The translations under genes were made by a program, and so were the position numbers. From assembly GCA_030549775.1 (NCBI GenBank), contig CM060181.1, positions 51,838,218 to 51,902,217 on the forward strand: a DNA stretch of 64,000 nucleotides. Direction: 5' to 3'. This stretch comes from Tamarix chinensis (taxonomy: Eukaryota > Streptophyta > Magnoliopsida > Caryophyllales > Tamaricaceae). The notes under the pieces were generated by a model. It saw only the letters and a program-made list of their open reading frames with translations, did not search any database and was not told the DNA's origin. Below, in pieces: positions 1-13,000 of this stretch; within the stretch, counting starts at the first letter, position 1; each line of letters starts with the position of its first letter.

Positions 1-292
1 ATTACCCTTAAACATTAACCATACATAGTACACGTATACACTCCTAGCATGCATTTCTAGTATCTTATAATTCATGCAATTTCCACGAATAACTTTCAAA
101 TATGAATCATGGTATACAAAATTTACATTTTTACCCCTAGAACATGCAACACATACGAATCACCATTTAAACACATTTATACTCTAAGTTAACATGTTAT
201 ACATCCAAAATTATCTAAATTATCCAAGGGACACATTTAATCCATTTACGAGTCTTACCATGAAACATGACAAATTTTCGGTTGGACTCTAA

Positions 293-530
293 CCCTAAAC
301 ATGCACATTTCTTTTTAGAATGAATCCATATATGTTTTCATAAGCATACACTCTTTAATTTATAGAATATTACCTAGGCATACAAACATTAGCATGGTAA
401 CATATATTAGTACCCTAAACATGCACATTTCTTTTTAGCATAAATCCATATACGTTGTCATAAGCATACACTCTTCATTTTTTTAGAATACTACCTAGGC
501 ATATAAATATTTGCATGGTAACATATATTA
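293..530. repeat. Two-copy 120-bp tandem duplication
   Basis: The block starting ccctaaacatgcacatttc at 293 recurs at 413 with few changes and ends in the same catatatta motif. The period is 120 bp. It lies within the reversed LTR fragment. Confidence 0.8.
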
Positions 531-1273
531 ACTTACACATCATAATATTCACATTGAACCGATCTACAACACGCATCCATTTCCCACAAAATACAAGTCA
601 TTTGATATCCTCAATCTAGCATGATTTTTATCCTAGAAACTAACCTATCATTTTCACACAAAATTCTACTATCTACGAATTAGTTGGATTTACCTTTGAG
701 CTAAGAAAATAATAACACCATGAAACTTCATCCAAAAATACCTTAAGCAGGGTTGAGATTACCTAAAAATAAATAACACCATCCAAAACTACAAGCATTA
801 GTATCTATGCTAATTAAAACAATAAGAAGACGACCTATGTGAACTAATACCCGAAATACGATTAGGGAGAATAACCAAGGTGGTCGGTGCATGAAATTTC
901 TACACACCAAGCCCACCAAAAGATAGAAAACTTACGTTGGAGAAATATTTGTTGCTTGGAGAGGTGAAACACAAGGGAAGAGTTGGGTGATTTTTGGGGA
1001 AGGTTTCGGTGAAGGGAAGGGAGAGTTTGGGGCTACAAACAAAGGTTTCAATGCTAGAATTAAGGGGAGAGACAGAGAGGACTGCAAGGAGAAAAATAGA
1101 GGACTTAAAGGGAGAGGGAAGGAGGGTGTTTGCTGTAGGTTGAGACTTAAGAAAAGGAGGGAAAATAGAGAGAAAAAGGGTTGCTGCAAGGGTGAGTGGG
1201 GAAGGGTGTTGTAGGTTGGTTTTTGTGGATGAGGGTGTCAAAGCTTGGGAGAAGGGAAAAGGGTTGGCTAGAT

Positions 1274-1700
1274 GCATGGGAAAGGGATAAAATGGAGGGG
1301 TAGATGGCTAGAAAAGTTGGGTAGGGGTGCAGGTTGAGAGGAGGGGAAGATAAGAGCTGCAACTTAGTGGATGGGTTGGGGTTATGTGAGGTTAGGGGTT
1401 GCATGCTGCTGGGTGACGTGATGGAGGATGCCTGGGTTGATGGCTGTGATTTTTACAAGGTGGAGTGACATGGGAAAGGAGGAAAAATGGAGGGATAGAT
1501 GGCTAGAAAAGTTGGGTAGGTGTGTAGGTTGAGAGGAGGAGAGTTTGAGGGCTGCTACTTGGTGGGAGGGCTGATTTATGTGAGTTTTATGGCTGCATGT
1601 GGAGGGCTGTCGTGAGGCTTGGTGGATGCATGTGGCTGGGCTGGTTTGCTGGAATGTTGCAGGTGGAATGGCATGGGAAAGGAGGAGAGTAGGGAGGGTG
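1274..1700. repeat. Purine-rich tandem repeat, period about 195-200 bp
   Basis: Blocks beginning near 1274, 1469 and 1668 share catgggaaagg. The first two continue with a nearly identical stretch containing tagatggctagaaaagttgg, while the third diverges sooner. This is internal structure of the purine-rich part of the LTR fragment and is not coding. Confidence 0.65.
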
Positions 1701-3309
1701 ATGGGCTGCTACTAGGGGAGGGGAATGGCTGCAAAGCTAGAGGATAAGATAGGAGGAGTGCAGGGTATGGGAAAAAGGTGCCAACTTGCTGCATGGGAGG
1801 GGTAAGGTGCAACAGGTTGGAGGAGTTTAGGCTGCAATTTAGAGTGGGAAAAAGGTGGGGATTGGTTAGAATTTAATTAGCAAAAACCTCCCAAAGTATT
1901 AGGCTTTTAAGAGTATGGTTACTAAGGGAAAAAATGCTACTTATTCAAGGTTTTATTTCCACCAAAAATTTCACTATTATTATTATGATCAATATTATTA
2001 TTATTATTATTTGTGTTATCACTTTCCCTCTTTTATTTTTCGTAATTATTTCTAAAATTATTATTCTTATAGTTATTGTTATCGGCATTTTTTTTAGAGT
2101 ATTACTTATCATAAGGTGGTTGTTATTACCATCCTTTCTATTTTGATAATTATCTACTCTCTCCTTATTCTCGTTATTATTATCGTCATCAAATTTTATC
2201 TTCCTCTACTCATATATACACTAGTTCGGGTTATTATATTAATTTAATAATTATAGACTCACTCGAAATGACGAGATGATCGATTAAAAATAATCCTATG
2301 ATTTAATTCACCTGCTAATCAAACTTTAAGTCTTGCATATCTAAATCAAGGATTTATTAATACGAGGTATTACAGTGTGCCCTAGGGGCAATTTAGCCAT
2401 TTTTTGTGTATTATGATATTTATCCTAAAAATTATGTCTAACATGTATTATCTGTTGTTGATTATGTGATCATGTGTTTTGTACGTTTCAAAAATATATG
2501 ATAGGGTTTTATATGTAGAAATATGTGTAAGGGAAAAATGGTCTTTTGATATAGCTGATCATATAAATTACATAATAAATAATTAAATTATTTCTTTTTA
2601 GCCTTTTCACAACAAATTAATAAATAAAATAGATTTAGTATTTAAGTGGATGATAATTTGATAATTATTAGCCTTAGGGGCATTTTGGTCATTTCAACCT
2701 AATGTGCCAAAATGTGAATAATTTGATATAGGATGGCATTAGATTTTTAATAGGCTGACCTTAGTGTTGACTTTAACTTTATTTTGGATTGTAGACCTTA
2801 GGGTTGACTTGGATAATTGGAAATAAAGGAAAATTTGATAAGTATGGAAATGAGAATAATTGTGCAATATGTGTTATCTATGATCACCTTAAAAAAATAC
2901 TAATACGTAAAGTGGAAGACCTTGAATTTGGGAATGGTTTCTCTCTAGGGGTAGCTACCCTAGAGATGAGTTAAGAGTCCTCAAATTGTTTGGATTTCTG
3001 GTGTGTCGGTTGTACCACATTAAGACCCTAGTCTACTCTATAGGTGACCTATGGACTCTATAGGGGGTACCAATACTGAAGGATTAGGTGTCTGGGGTAA
3101 GGAGGGTACTGTGTGCTTTGTGCATCAGTATAACCAGAGTGCTTTTATGCCTTTGTGTTGGATGGTTGGGAGGGTAGCGTGATGCTTGTGTGTCGATATG
3201 ACCAGTATACTTTTAAACCTCCGAGCTATTATTGTATCCCCTCGAATAAATAAAAAAAGAAATGATATGATTTGATTGGGTTGATTATTATTATAAATTG
3301 GATTGGTTT

Positions 3310-3425
3310 CGGTAGTAGCCTTCATGTCTACCTGTGGTTTTGGTAGTAACCTTTGTGCCTACCTGTAGTTTCGGTAATAGCCTTCCCGCCTACCTATAGT
3401 TTCAATAGTAGCCTTCATGCCTATC
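3310..3425. repeat. Minisatellite, four copies of about 35 bp
   Basis: The unit is roughly ggtagtagccttcatgccta followed by cctgtggtttc. It is repeated four times inside LTR copy C and was not seen in the other LTR copies. Confidence 0.75.
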
Positions 3426-3447
3426 CATGTTGGTATTATGTTTGTGA

Positions 3448-3725
3448 GCGTACTTATGATGTTAAGGATCTTATACCTAAAATTATACTTGTGATGTTAT
3501 GAATTTTATTATACTATGCCTGTAAGTGTACTTGTGAGGTTACAGATTTAATTATACTGTACCTATAAGTATAAACGTGATGCTATGCATTTTATTATAT
3601 TGTACCTATAAGTATACATGTGATATTATGTATTATATTATATTATACCTATAAGTATACATGTGGTGTTATGGATTTTGTTATAGCATACTTGTGAACT
3701 TACCTATGATGTTATAAATTTGGTT
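3448..3725. repeat. Minisatellite, about six copies of 42-45 bp
   Basis: The unit holds acttgtgatgttatg, then attttattatac, then acctataagtat. About six degenerate copies follow one another inside LTR copy C. Confidence 0.75.
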
Positions 3726-4461
3726 GGGATTTATGCTGAGATATGAGTCATGTTGTGAATGTTATGATTATTATGCTGGAGTTTGGGTTCTAATTATTAC
3801 TTCTCAGAGCATCTCTGGTATGTTTGTTTGGTAAGCTTTTAGTTGTTTTAGACAAATGAAAGTGAGTATTCTGTGACCTTGATAGAATTTGACTGTCTAA
3901 ATGATTACTGTATATTAATCCTCATACGAATACTTAAATGTCTTATACCATGTTAGTTGTATGCCTTACATGTGTTTCATCTTTATTTTTCTTATTAGTT
4001 TGGTATGAAAGGCTATTCAGTACCATAGTACTAACGGGTTCTGTTTTATGGTCTCCTACCTATTCAACGGGTAGCCTTTTCTTTGTAGGACTACTTTGAG
4101 TGTAAAGTCTGACTACTTCAAATAAAGGGTTGAGAGTTAGGACTATCTGGTGTTCGCCCCGAATTCTTTTGATCCGAATATTTTGTAGGCTCTTAAGTCC
4201 CCTACTATTTTCCTTTTCTATATTGCAACTCTTTACTTGATCTTTTTGTATTTATCAAAACAATGTAATTTCTCATGAAATTTATATTATGCATTTGTTA
4301 TAAATGTTATTTAAGTAAAGTAATGTTTTATCTTTAGGACTTAGTATAAGAAGGGAAGAGGATGCTAGACTTATACTGAGTGTGGCGGTAACACCCATTA
4401 ATTTTTTAATTAACACTTCCGCAAAATGAATTTTTTTAGTAGTAAATATGGAGGTGTTACA

Positions 4462-6236
4462 CCAACCCCACCTTAAATTATTCAGCCTTAGTGCCACTTG
4501 AATTGGTTCGGCTTTAATGCCCCTAGAATCGATCGGCTTTAATGCCACAGGAATTGGTTTAGCTTTAATGCTCCTAGAATCGATTGTCTTTAATGCCACT
4601 TGAATTGGTTCGGCTTTAACACCACTTAGATTGGTTTAGCTTTAACGCCGCTTGGATTGGTTCGGCTTTAACATTGCTTAGATTGGTTTGGCTTAAATGC
4701 CACTTGAAATTTATCAGCTTTAATGCCACTTGAAATTAATCGACTTTAATGCCACTTGGAATGAATATAATAATGGAAATTTATTGTGTTGATGGAAGTG
4801 AGTTAAATGTTATGTGGGCATGATTTATGATTGGTTAAATTCTTGAATAAAATATTAATCACTTAAAGTGAAAGACCTGGAATCGGAACTTATATCACTA
4901 GGGGTAGCTATCCGAGTTAGGTTTGGTATTCACTTGGTATCGTTCCGATGTTTTTCTATTCTATGATTACAGGTGCCTTATGAGGTCCAAAGAGGCCCTC
5001 TTCTACTCTATATGTGTCTTGATATATTTCGGCCCTATAGAGGGTATGCATACTTAAGTGATCAAGTGTCCTATTTATAGGTGGTCTGGCTATGTTTCTA
5101 GGTGGGCCAACTAGGGCTAGTACCCTTCGAGTACTAAATTAGTTGTTACGATCTCTTTGAGTCTCTATCCTTAAGATGATATAATTAAATGGTTGTCATC
5201 ACAATAAAGAAATATAATAATGAATTATTCTCATTCACTCACTTTATATTTCTTTTTCCTATGCATGTCTCTTGGTTGTTTCCCTTACAATAGTATTACT
5301 AGATGGCGTATATTAGTACCCAATTATCACATGATATACTATTAAAATCACATGTGGGCCTTGTGTGTAGAATAATACCTTCTAGGGTAGTGTGTTACTT
5401 AGCATGTGATCATAATTTTCTTATACATTTGTACCTTATGTCTTATCATGTCTTGTTATGTATTTATAAGCGTGAATATGTGACCCCATATTTTATTATA
5501 TGTATCACATGTATAATCGAGCATGACCTATTATATGAGTAGAATGGTATATTTATCGCATGTATAATTGAGCATAAATTATTGTATGAGTAGAATGGTG
5601 CATTTATCATATGTATGATTGAGCATTGGTATTGTTAGCTAGAGATTACCATATCTTATGTGTATCATGTTTCTTTCCATGAGTTAGGTAGTAGTGGTTT
5701 ACTCAGTACTGGACCCGTACTAATACTACCTTGGTTGAATGGGTCCTACGACAATCCACTAATGGTAGGAAGTAGACCTCTTGTGCAAATTTGAGATAGG
5801 ATATTATTTTTGGGTTGAAGGCTTGGCTTGAGAGAGTAGGCAATCCAAAGTTTGATCCATCGGGATTTGTCTTTGTTCAACTGTATTTATTTTTGAAAGT
5901 TTTCAAGCGTTGTATTATAATTTCAAGGGTGTTGTAATTGAATTATAATTTTTCATTACTTTAATAAGCTTTTAAAATCTAGGATTCGTCCATAATTTTG
6001 TTATGTGAAATTGTTCACTTACCATATGTCTGTGAATATCTCCTTGTGGAAGTTTATGCTCACGACATAGATGTTTGAATTTTTATTGGATAATTTTAGC
6101 CTTACATCTAGCATGAGATAGATGGTGGACATTTATCTTGTGTTAGGTGTGGTGATAACATTCCCCAAATTCTATTTTAGCTTCTACATTATTCTTTTAA
6201 ATAAAATTTTTAGGAGTGAATTTTGGTGGTATTACA
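4462..6236 (+). repeat. 3' part of a long LTR, forward copy D
   Basis: Non-coding. From about 4840 the sequence parallels copy C from about 2885 (aatattaatcacttaaagtg, then the ctaggggtagctatcc block). It ends at 6236 with the family terminus ggtggtattaca after a tttttaggagtgaatttt segment. Copies C and D therefore lie head to tail, with D lacking its 5' part. The open frame at 5303-5542 inside it has no recognisable domain. Confidence 0.65.
4482..4765. repeat. Minisatellite, about ten copies of 26-32 bp
   Basis: The unit is close to ttggttcggctttaatgcc followed by actt or cctagaa. About ten degenerate units run without a break at the left edge of LTR copy D. The motif was not seen elsewhere in the window. 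Confidence 0.8.
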
Positions 6237-6589
6237 ATAAGGGAATGGAAGTGATCGTCGATGCACAAGGTGAAAAGAGAATGAAGAGGTTTCAGTGATT
6301 TTAGTTGAAGGAAACAAGGAGGGCTATGGTGGAATAGGCAAGTGGTTGGTGTATGTTTTTGGTGGCTTTTACCGAAGCTATAGGGGTGGGAGTGGTGGTT
6401 TAATTTTTGCTTGCGTAAATGGAGGGAACAGCAAGGGCTTCCTGTGCTAAATTTTGTGGTGTGTTTGGCAATGGTGAGAAGAAGGAATGGAAGGAGAGAG
6501 AATCTTCAGTTGATGGTGTATTTTTCAATAGAGAAGAGAGGAAGGGAGGGTTAAGGCATTACATGATCCAGTTTGTGGGTGTGTGTGTA

Positions 6590-6625
<36 letters not shown>

Positions 6626-6627
6626 TG

Positions 6628-6658
<31 letters not shown>

Positions 6659-7123
6659 GGGAGATGGGGAGTGAGGCATGGTCATGCAAAATTTTCAAGG
6701 CAAACCCATAAGAGTAGGACCTGGGTGATGATAAGGGTAGGGTATAGGTGATAGTAGCATGGTATGGGGGAATGTTTCAAGTAATAAGAAGGAGAGAAGA
6801 AAGAGAATATGGCTAGGCAGAGGAAAGGAAAAGAAAAGAAATAGAGAAGAGAAAAAGGATAAAGGATAGAGGAGAGAGGAAAATAAGGTAGGATTAAAAT
6901 AAAATAATTTAGGTTAGGGTATTTAGGATAAATTAATTATACACCATTTGGGGTTAGGATTAGGTTGAAAAAAATATTGATAGCTTGGAATAGAGGTTAG
7001 GATTGTGTTAAGATTTAGGATTAGGGAATTAGGATAAGGTAAAATATTAATTTTCTGATATCAGAATTAGATTAAGATATAAATTACTCAGGATTAGAAT
7101 CAGCTAAAATTTGAGGTATTACA
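6237..7123 (-). repeat. LTR-like fragment, reverse orientation
   Basis: Purine-rich on the left, with agg/gaga stretches at 6780-6880, and ending at 7123 in ttgaggtattaca. Read in reverse it starts tgtaatacctcaaa and continues with cctaat-rich sequence, much like the forward copy starting at 63242. The frame at 6419-6658 runs into a microsatellite and has no domain, so I do not call it a gene. Confidence 0.5.
6584..6657. repeat. (GTAT)n microsatellite
   Basis: A short (TA)n run is followed by about fifteen near-perfect tetranucleotide units ending at 6657. Confidence 0.95.
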
Positions 7124-8191
7124 ATAGCCAGAAAGAAACTAGTTTAAGTGATTTTGATTGATTGAAGTCTTCTTATTTGCAATTAGCATTTTCTAAGTTA
7201 GTTAATTTACAGTTTTGTTAGTAATTAATTTTGTCTAGATAGTTGAAAGTATGAATTCAATAAATAATATTGAGTCTCTATGGACCTTAATTTACTACAA
7301 CATATATCTTCACGCTTGCCCACTTTACCGATCACGCATAAAATCCATGATTATATTATGAATAAGTTACTTCAAATTTTATTATCACTAAATTATCCTT
7401 TCAAGTCATTCCTTTTTTCCGCTCCATTTCATAAAGATATTTATTACTTATGCAATACCATTATCACCAATTGATGAAATTTGATGTGTCTCATTCATAT
7501 GAATTAGTTAATTGAAAGTAAATTAACATAAGTTTCCATACATATTACAGAACAACTAGCCGGAAGAATTGATGCTACTCAAAAATGATGTATGATCGTA
7601 TAAGACATACAAATAGAGCTTATAACACTTAGCCCATGCTTTCTTTGAACACTTGTGTCAATAGTTTAGTTATCAAGTATGCCATTTACTACTACTTTCA
7701 AAAGAAAGGAAAAATAACAAGAGAAAAATTAATACTCAAAGACTAAATCATAAAAGTCAATCTTGGACAAAGAATACATGACAACCAAAATAACTCATGG
7801 AAAACTATTTGAGGAAAAGTATGTTTATAAAATGTTCATGAGGTTTAACCTTATTTATAGTTTTATGCCCTACCTTATATCTAGCATAAGTTAAACACTG
7901 TATAGACCTCTCGCTATGTTTGATAAGGCGGTTTTATCACCATTCTTTGATTATGCTTCCACATTGTATATTTTTTTAAAAAAAAAATAAGTTGTGAAAA
8001 ATAGGGGTGTTACAATTAAGTTAGGTGACAATCATACTTGACTTGTAGGATATGTGTTTACTTTTTAGCTTGATACCCGATATAAATTAAGTAATAATTA
8101 TACCGTATCACCCTAAATTTTTTATTTAAAGTCCACAAAATGTTTCATAAAATAAATAAAAAAATTTAGTTATAAAAATAAGGATGTTACA
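7124..8191 (+). repeat. Two further LTR 3' ends
   Basis: Two copies of the family 3' terminus lie 177 bp apart: aggggtgttaca ending at 8014 and aggatgttaca ending at 8191. Each is preceded by an A/T-rich segment; the first also keeps a cttccac block. The DNA between 7124 and about 7850 is AT-rich and shows no gene. The 64-residue frame at 7280 has no support. Confidence 0.45.
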
Positions 8192-8337
8192 AAATATAAG
8201 TGACACGATTATTTTGACGGATAATGATAGAATAATTACAAGGAATTCTTACCAACAACATACTCCAGCTACAAGATGTCAGTGTTTCATTAATGGATAA
8301 AACCGTGCTCTTGACATATATGATCAAGCAAGCAAAA

Positions 8338-8613
8338 CATAAAAGGTTATACTCCACAACTCGAAACCCTTTTATGTGTTCAACAGTGTGTCTCATTGTG
8401 ATTGGTTTGTTGCACCGTGCTCTTGACGCACTTCATACATGCACTTTAGGTAATAACTTATCGAAAATATCTGTAAGATGTCCGCTTGAAGTCCTTTTTC
8501 TGACTTGTGCAGCGTGTTTGGAACTAACTAAAAAAAAAATTATAGGACATACTCCGCAACTCAAAACCCTTTATATGTGTTCCACAGTGTGTCTCATTGT
8601 GATTGGTGTTTTT
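8338..8613. repeat. Dispersed direct repeat of about 73 bp
   Basis: The block with actccacaactcgaaaccc through tctcattgtgattggt at about 8338-8408 recurs at about 8540-8607 with a few changes. The intervening 130 bp are unrelated. An open frame crosses both copies but has no domain and probably reflects the repeat. Confidence 0.8.
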
Positions 8614-8639
8614 TTTTTTTGTATTATTAATTCCACGTA

Positions 8640-9900
8640 AGGACTAAATCCTTCATGTATTCCTCATTTTCGTTAAGATAGCGGAAATACCAAAAATAAT
8701 AGTGATCATCTGTATTCCTCCATTGGCGCATATGAGAAGCTTTAGGACTTTCGTCAACCACGTAGTAGGGAAGATGATGATGTCTCATATTCTTTGCGGC
8801 AGTGGAAACGTCGAAACAATAGCTTTCATCTGCATTCCTCCATGATCAGCGCATATAAGAAGCCTTCTTTTCCTTTTCTTTCTTCCTTTTTCTTTTCTTT
8901 TTTTCCCCCCTTCTTTGCTTAGGCATTTAATATGTTTAATTTTTAAGCTTGTGTGAGAACATTACTTTTAACACCCACACACCTCAATCTAAGCCAGAAT
9001 ATTTGGTCCATGTATTGCATAGCTAAAAAAGGTTAATCGCGTGAGACATGCTTGGATTTGTGATGCATCAACTTCAGCTACAATAAACATTATTAATGAC
9101 TAAAGATAGATACAAGGATACGAAAAAGCTCGTTAATTTAAGATAAAATTTCAACTAATTTACAAATATGCCATTGAAAATGTATAATCACAAATGTTCC
9201 ATATTTACTTTTACCAACTTTAACCTCTGACCCTCAATTTTAGTGATCTGAAGGCTCGGGATTATTCCTACGATGTAGTTTAAGCAACAGTCGAATGATG
9301 TCGACCACATACTATAGGTGAAGGAGACGAAAAAGACAGCGAGAGCGAAGACGATGCCAGATTCATTTTCCTTACAACAACAGTAATGCCCAAGTGGTAG
9401 TTATTATCATATATTTATTGCTCCATCAACACATATGATGCTAAGCTTCTGGACCTTTGTGTTTAGCTCTCGCCGGTAGACTTCTCCAATTCTTTCTCAC
9501 ACATGTATGAGAAGCTTAATTGCTTTTTTTCTTTTTCTTTTTTTTTTGTTTAGTTTGATTGGGGAGAAGCCTTGTACGTGTTTAATTTCTAAGCTTGTCT
9601 ATTATCATGTGTGAGAACATCACTTTTAACAACCTCACTCAATCTAGGCGGGCATATATTCTTCGTGTATTGCATGGGAAAAAAAAAAACGCTAGTCCTA
9701 TATGCCATGTACTTGGATTTGTGATGTTTCAGCTTTATGGTAATATAATATAGATATACCTTACCAATGGCTTAAGATAGATATAAGGATGCGTAAATGT
9801 TCGTTTAAGACAAATTTCTACTAATTAACAAATGTGCCACTGAAAATGTACAATTCCACATGTTCCATATGTTCTTTTGCGAACTTTAAGGATACAATAT
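8640..9900. repeat. Upstream DNA of ankyrin gene 1, tandemly duplicated
   Basis: Two related blocks lie in tandem, about 8690-9240 and 9410-9890. Shared landmarks in order are a gcatatgagaagc or similar segment, a long pyrimidine tract, tttaatttctaagcttgt, gtgagaacatcacttttaac, an aatcta-g(c) block, gtattgcat, cttggatttgtgatg, and a stretch ending near tgttccatat. Related sequence also occurs upstream of gene 2 (about 50575-50632 and 51480-51640). The upstream region was therefore part of the gene duplication and was duplicated again at gene 1. Confidence 0.65.
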
Positions 9901-9907
9901 TAATCAG

Positions 9908-9935
9908 CTATATATATATATATATATATATATAT
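9908..9935 (+). promoter_or_regulatory. TATA region of gene 1 expanded to a (TA)n run
   Basis: A 26-28 bp (TA)n tract sits directly before gtgagcggaagaga. In gene 2 the same downstream sequence (gagcggaagagaga) follows a short tttatatat at 51641-51649. The positions match, so this run occupies the likely TATA-box site. Function is inferred from position and paralogue comparison only. Confidence 0.55.
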
Positions 9936-10068
9936 GTGAGCGGAAGAGAAAGTGAGCTGCCACTTGCGAAATTTCACTTCACTCCTGCTATTTCATACTA
10001 CACGTAAAAGCTCTTTTTACTACTCCACCGCCACAGTCCTCAAGAGGCCGCCGTCAGGGAGAAATCAA

Positions 10069-13000
10069 ATGATGCAAGTTCCTATCCAATCATCATCGAG
10101 CAGGAATCCACCACACGGCCTTACCGAAGGAATTATTACGACCAAAAGAGGAATGGATGCATATTTCTACGATGCCGCTGTAAAAGGTTTAGTGGAGGTA
10201 ATGCAGAGATACAGAGACTCGTTGACTTCCCAAGTTACCGCAACTGGGAACACTGTTTTGCACCTTCATGTGGGTATACCAGCGTGCAAAGGTCGAATCC
10301 CCAAAACCCAGTTCATCCAAACTGTCCTCGGTTATGATCGATCCCTTTTATTGCAGAAGAATGAAAACGAGGAGATACCACTGCATCAAGCTGCAAGACT
10401 TGGGCATACTGGTGCAGTGGAAGTTTTCATCAGCCAAGCAGCTGAAATGGGGGTCGAGTGTCTTAGAGAGATGCTGATGACAACAGACAGAAAGAAGGAT
10501 ACAGCTTTGCACCACGCAGCTCGTTGGAACAATGTTCAAACAGTGGAGTTTCTGGTCAGGGCTGATAGGGATTGCCCGTATGCTAGAAATGTTGACGGTC
10601 AAACCCCACTCTATATTGCAGCTGAGAGGAAATACCTCTATGTGGTGGTTGGAATATTAGAAGCTTGCGAATCACCTGCTTACGGGGGTTCCTTCGGTAG
10701 AACAGCACTGCATGCTGCTGTTCTCCACGAAGATGAAGGTAATATGCGTCTTTTTGTAAAACTATTCACGTAGCCATGTGTGGTAATAATTTTCCAGAAA
10801 ACAGGATTCGTTGACAAAATTACGGCAGCAGTAGTATAGTAGATTAGTAGTAATGGTAATCGACCTTGAATGACATATAAATGGTAATAAGCTTGTGTAT
10901 ATATATATATATATAGATTTAGACTCTTATACAAATTATTATTTAAAATACAAACGTAGGAATTCTTAATTATTGTTAGATCTAAAAGATTTAAGGGATT
11001 AGATTAAAATAAATTTAGATTAGGTATTTACTAAATTTCAACCGTTAATCAAATACTAATTTAATGATTATGATTGATTTTTATATATATATCTTAGAAA
11101 AAGTATGTATAGAATGTTCAATACCAAAGAACTAGTTGTGACCATCGGGATGTAAATATCAAGGGCTCAGATCAAACAACGGGTATACTAAATAGGTCTA
11201 TGCAGCGGCATAGTCATAGTATTGGCATAACGTCATAAACGACTAACAACTAGTTCGTCGCGCTATTCCTTAGCTACTACATTTTGGTACCCTTTTTTCT
11301 TTTTTGGCTCTTTTTTCTTCTAGATTTCTATAAAAATATTTTTATTTTAAATAATAAATCCTAAACCATATTAAAAATCTCAAAACTCTATAATAAATGG
11401 AATGTGCCCTAAATCCTAACCACGAACAATTCTAAATGCCTAATATAATGGAATACACTATAAACCCAAAATGTTAAACAAATTAAAAAAATTTATAATA
11501 AATAGAATCTGCCCTTAAACGTAAATAAATATTAAAAATTTAAAATAAAAAGAAAAAATCTAAATCATAAACACTAAACAAATATATCTATATATATATA
11601 TATATAATGACATAAATAGAGTAAATACTAAACCTTACAAAAATGTAAAACCCCAAAATAAGTATTATAAAACCTAAATCCTAAAGCATAAACCAATTGA
11701 AAAAACCTTGAAAAAAAAAGAATAAATCCTAAACCCGTACCTTGTTTAAAATATAAATAAACCTTATTAAAAATCTAAAAATCCTAAAATAAATAGAATA
11801 AATTCTGAACCTTAAACTCTAAACCCTAAAAAATAAAAATAAAAATTATAAAAATAAATGATATAAGCCCTATACATTAAATCCTTATACTTATTGGAAA
11901 TCGAAAAAACTTGAAATATATTGAATAAACCCTAAACCCTATTAGATATATAAAAATTTAAAATTAATTGAATAAACCCTAAAACTTATTAAAAATAGAA
12001 AAACCCTAAAATAAATAGAATAAACCATAAATCCTAAAACCCTAAACCTTAACAGAAAAAATTTCCTAAATCTAAAACACTAAATAAATCTAATAATCCT
12101 AAATAAAAGGAAAAAACCCTAAACAAATATATAAACCTAAACTAAATGGAATAAAACGTAAACGTTAATCCCTAAATCCTAAACCCTATTAAAAATATAA
12201 AAAAAATGAAACAAAGCCTAAAATCTATTAAAAATCTAAAAAGCCTAAAATAAATGTAATAAACCATATTAAAAATATAAAAAACCTAAAATAAATTGAA
12301 CAAAACCTAATTAACCATGAAAATATAAAAACAAAACCTAAATAAATCTAAAAAACCTTAACTGATAAACACTTATTAACCATAAAATTATAAATAAATA
12401 AATAAAAAAACCCTAATCCCTAAACACTAAATAAATCTAAAAATCCTAAACTAAATGGAATAAACTGTAATTGACCATAAAAATATAAAAATCCCTAAAC
12501 CTAAATCCTACCTAAATATTAAAAACCTAAAATAAATGGAATAAACCCTAAACTCTTAGCCTAAAATAAATAGAATTAATAAACCTTAATTCTAGAAAAA
12601 CATATATCAAGATGAATTTAAACATAAACAAAAAAAGGAAAAAATAATAATAATTTAATCTATAAATCCTTAAATCATAAATCTAAAGACCTAAATTTTA
12701 ATAATAAAAATTGAAAATATCTTAATAGAAATATCAAAGAAGGTTAAAAAAAAAAAAAAAAAACGGCACAGCCAGAAATTGATCCTCGGTCATAGGCACA
12801 ACACAAATCATGCTTTATTTTTCTAATTTTAATACATTATCTTAGTAAAGAGCTAAACAAGCAGCATAAGACATGCATGGGTTTAGTAGAATAATCCTGA
12901 TTCTCTGTTGTAAACAAGTAAGTACAGGGATGTCTGCTCTGCTTGAAGTACTTTTTCCAGCTTCTAATCATTCGCCTCTGGACTTAGGGATGACGAACAA

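Larger units (their letters stand above)
1..2377 (-). repeat. Long LTR fragment, reverse orientation, cut by window edge
   Basis: No gene is visible. The right end reads gaggtattaca, the reverse complement of the tgtaat.cc start seen in the long LTR family of this window. The layout also fits that family read backwards: an A-rich stretch, then a purine-rich tract at about 900-1860 (the reverse of the C/T-rich tract near the LTR start), then AT-rich DNA. Open frames in the purine-rich tract are low-complexity artefacts. The left part is outside the window, so neither length nor TSD can be given. It abuts interior sequence of another LTR copy, so it probably inserted into it. Confidence 0.45.
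2378..4461 (+). repeat. 3' part of a long LTR, forward copy C
   Basis: Non-coding. The block ccctaggggca near 2388 also occurs near 28400 inside the complete solo LTR at 26377-31316. The block with aaagtggaagacc near 2910 recurs near 4870 and, less closely, near 30250. The right end, gaggtgttaca at 4461, is the family 3' terminus, preceded by the typical cttccgc / tttttagtagt segment. Its 5' part is missing, apparently cut by the reversed LTR on its left. Confidence 0.65.

Noticed and set aside
900..1812. Overlapping frames in the first 2 kb
   Set aside because: Purine-rich tandem repeat DNA inside an LTR fragment; the frames overlap on both strands and resemble no family.
9952..10068. N-terminal extension of gene 1 starting at 9952
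   Set aside because: The codon at 9952 is GTG, it lies very close to the expected transcription start, and the aligned region of gene 2 has a stop codon.
10080..10934. Minus-strand frames across ankyrin exons (also 52056-53627)
   Set aside because: Shadows of the real coding strand; no domain, and the + strand frame is conserved between the paralogues.
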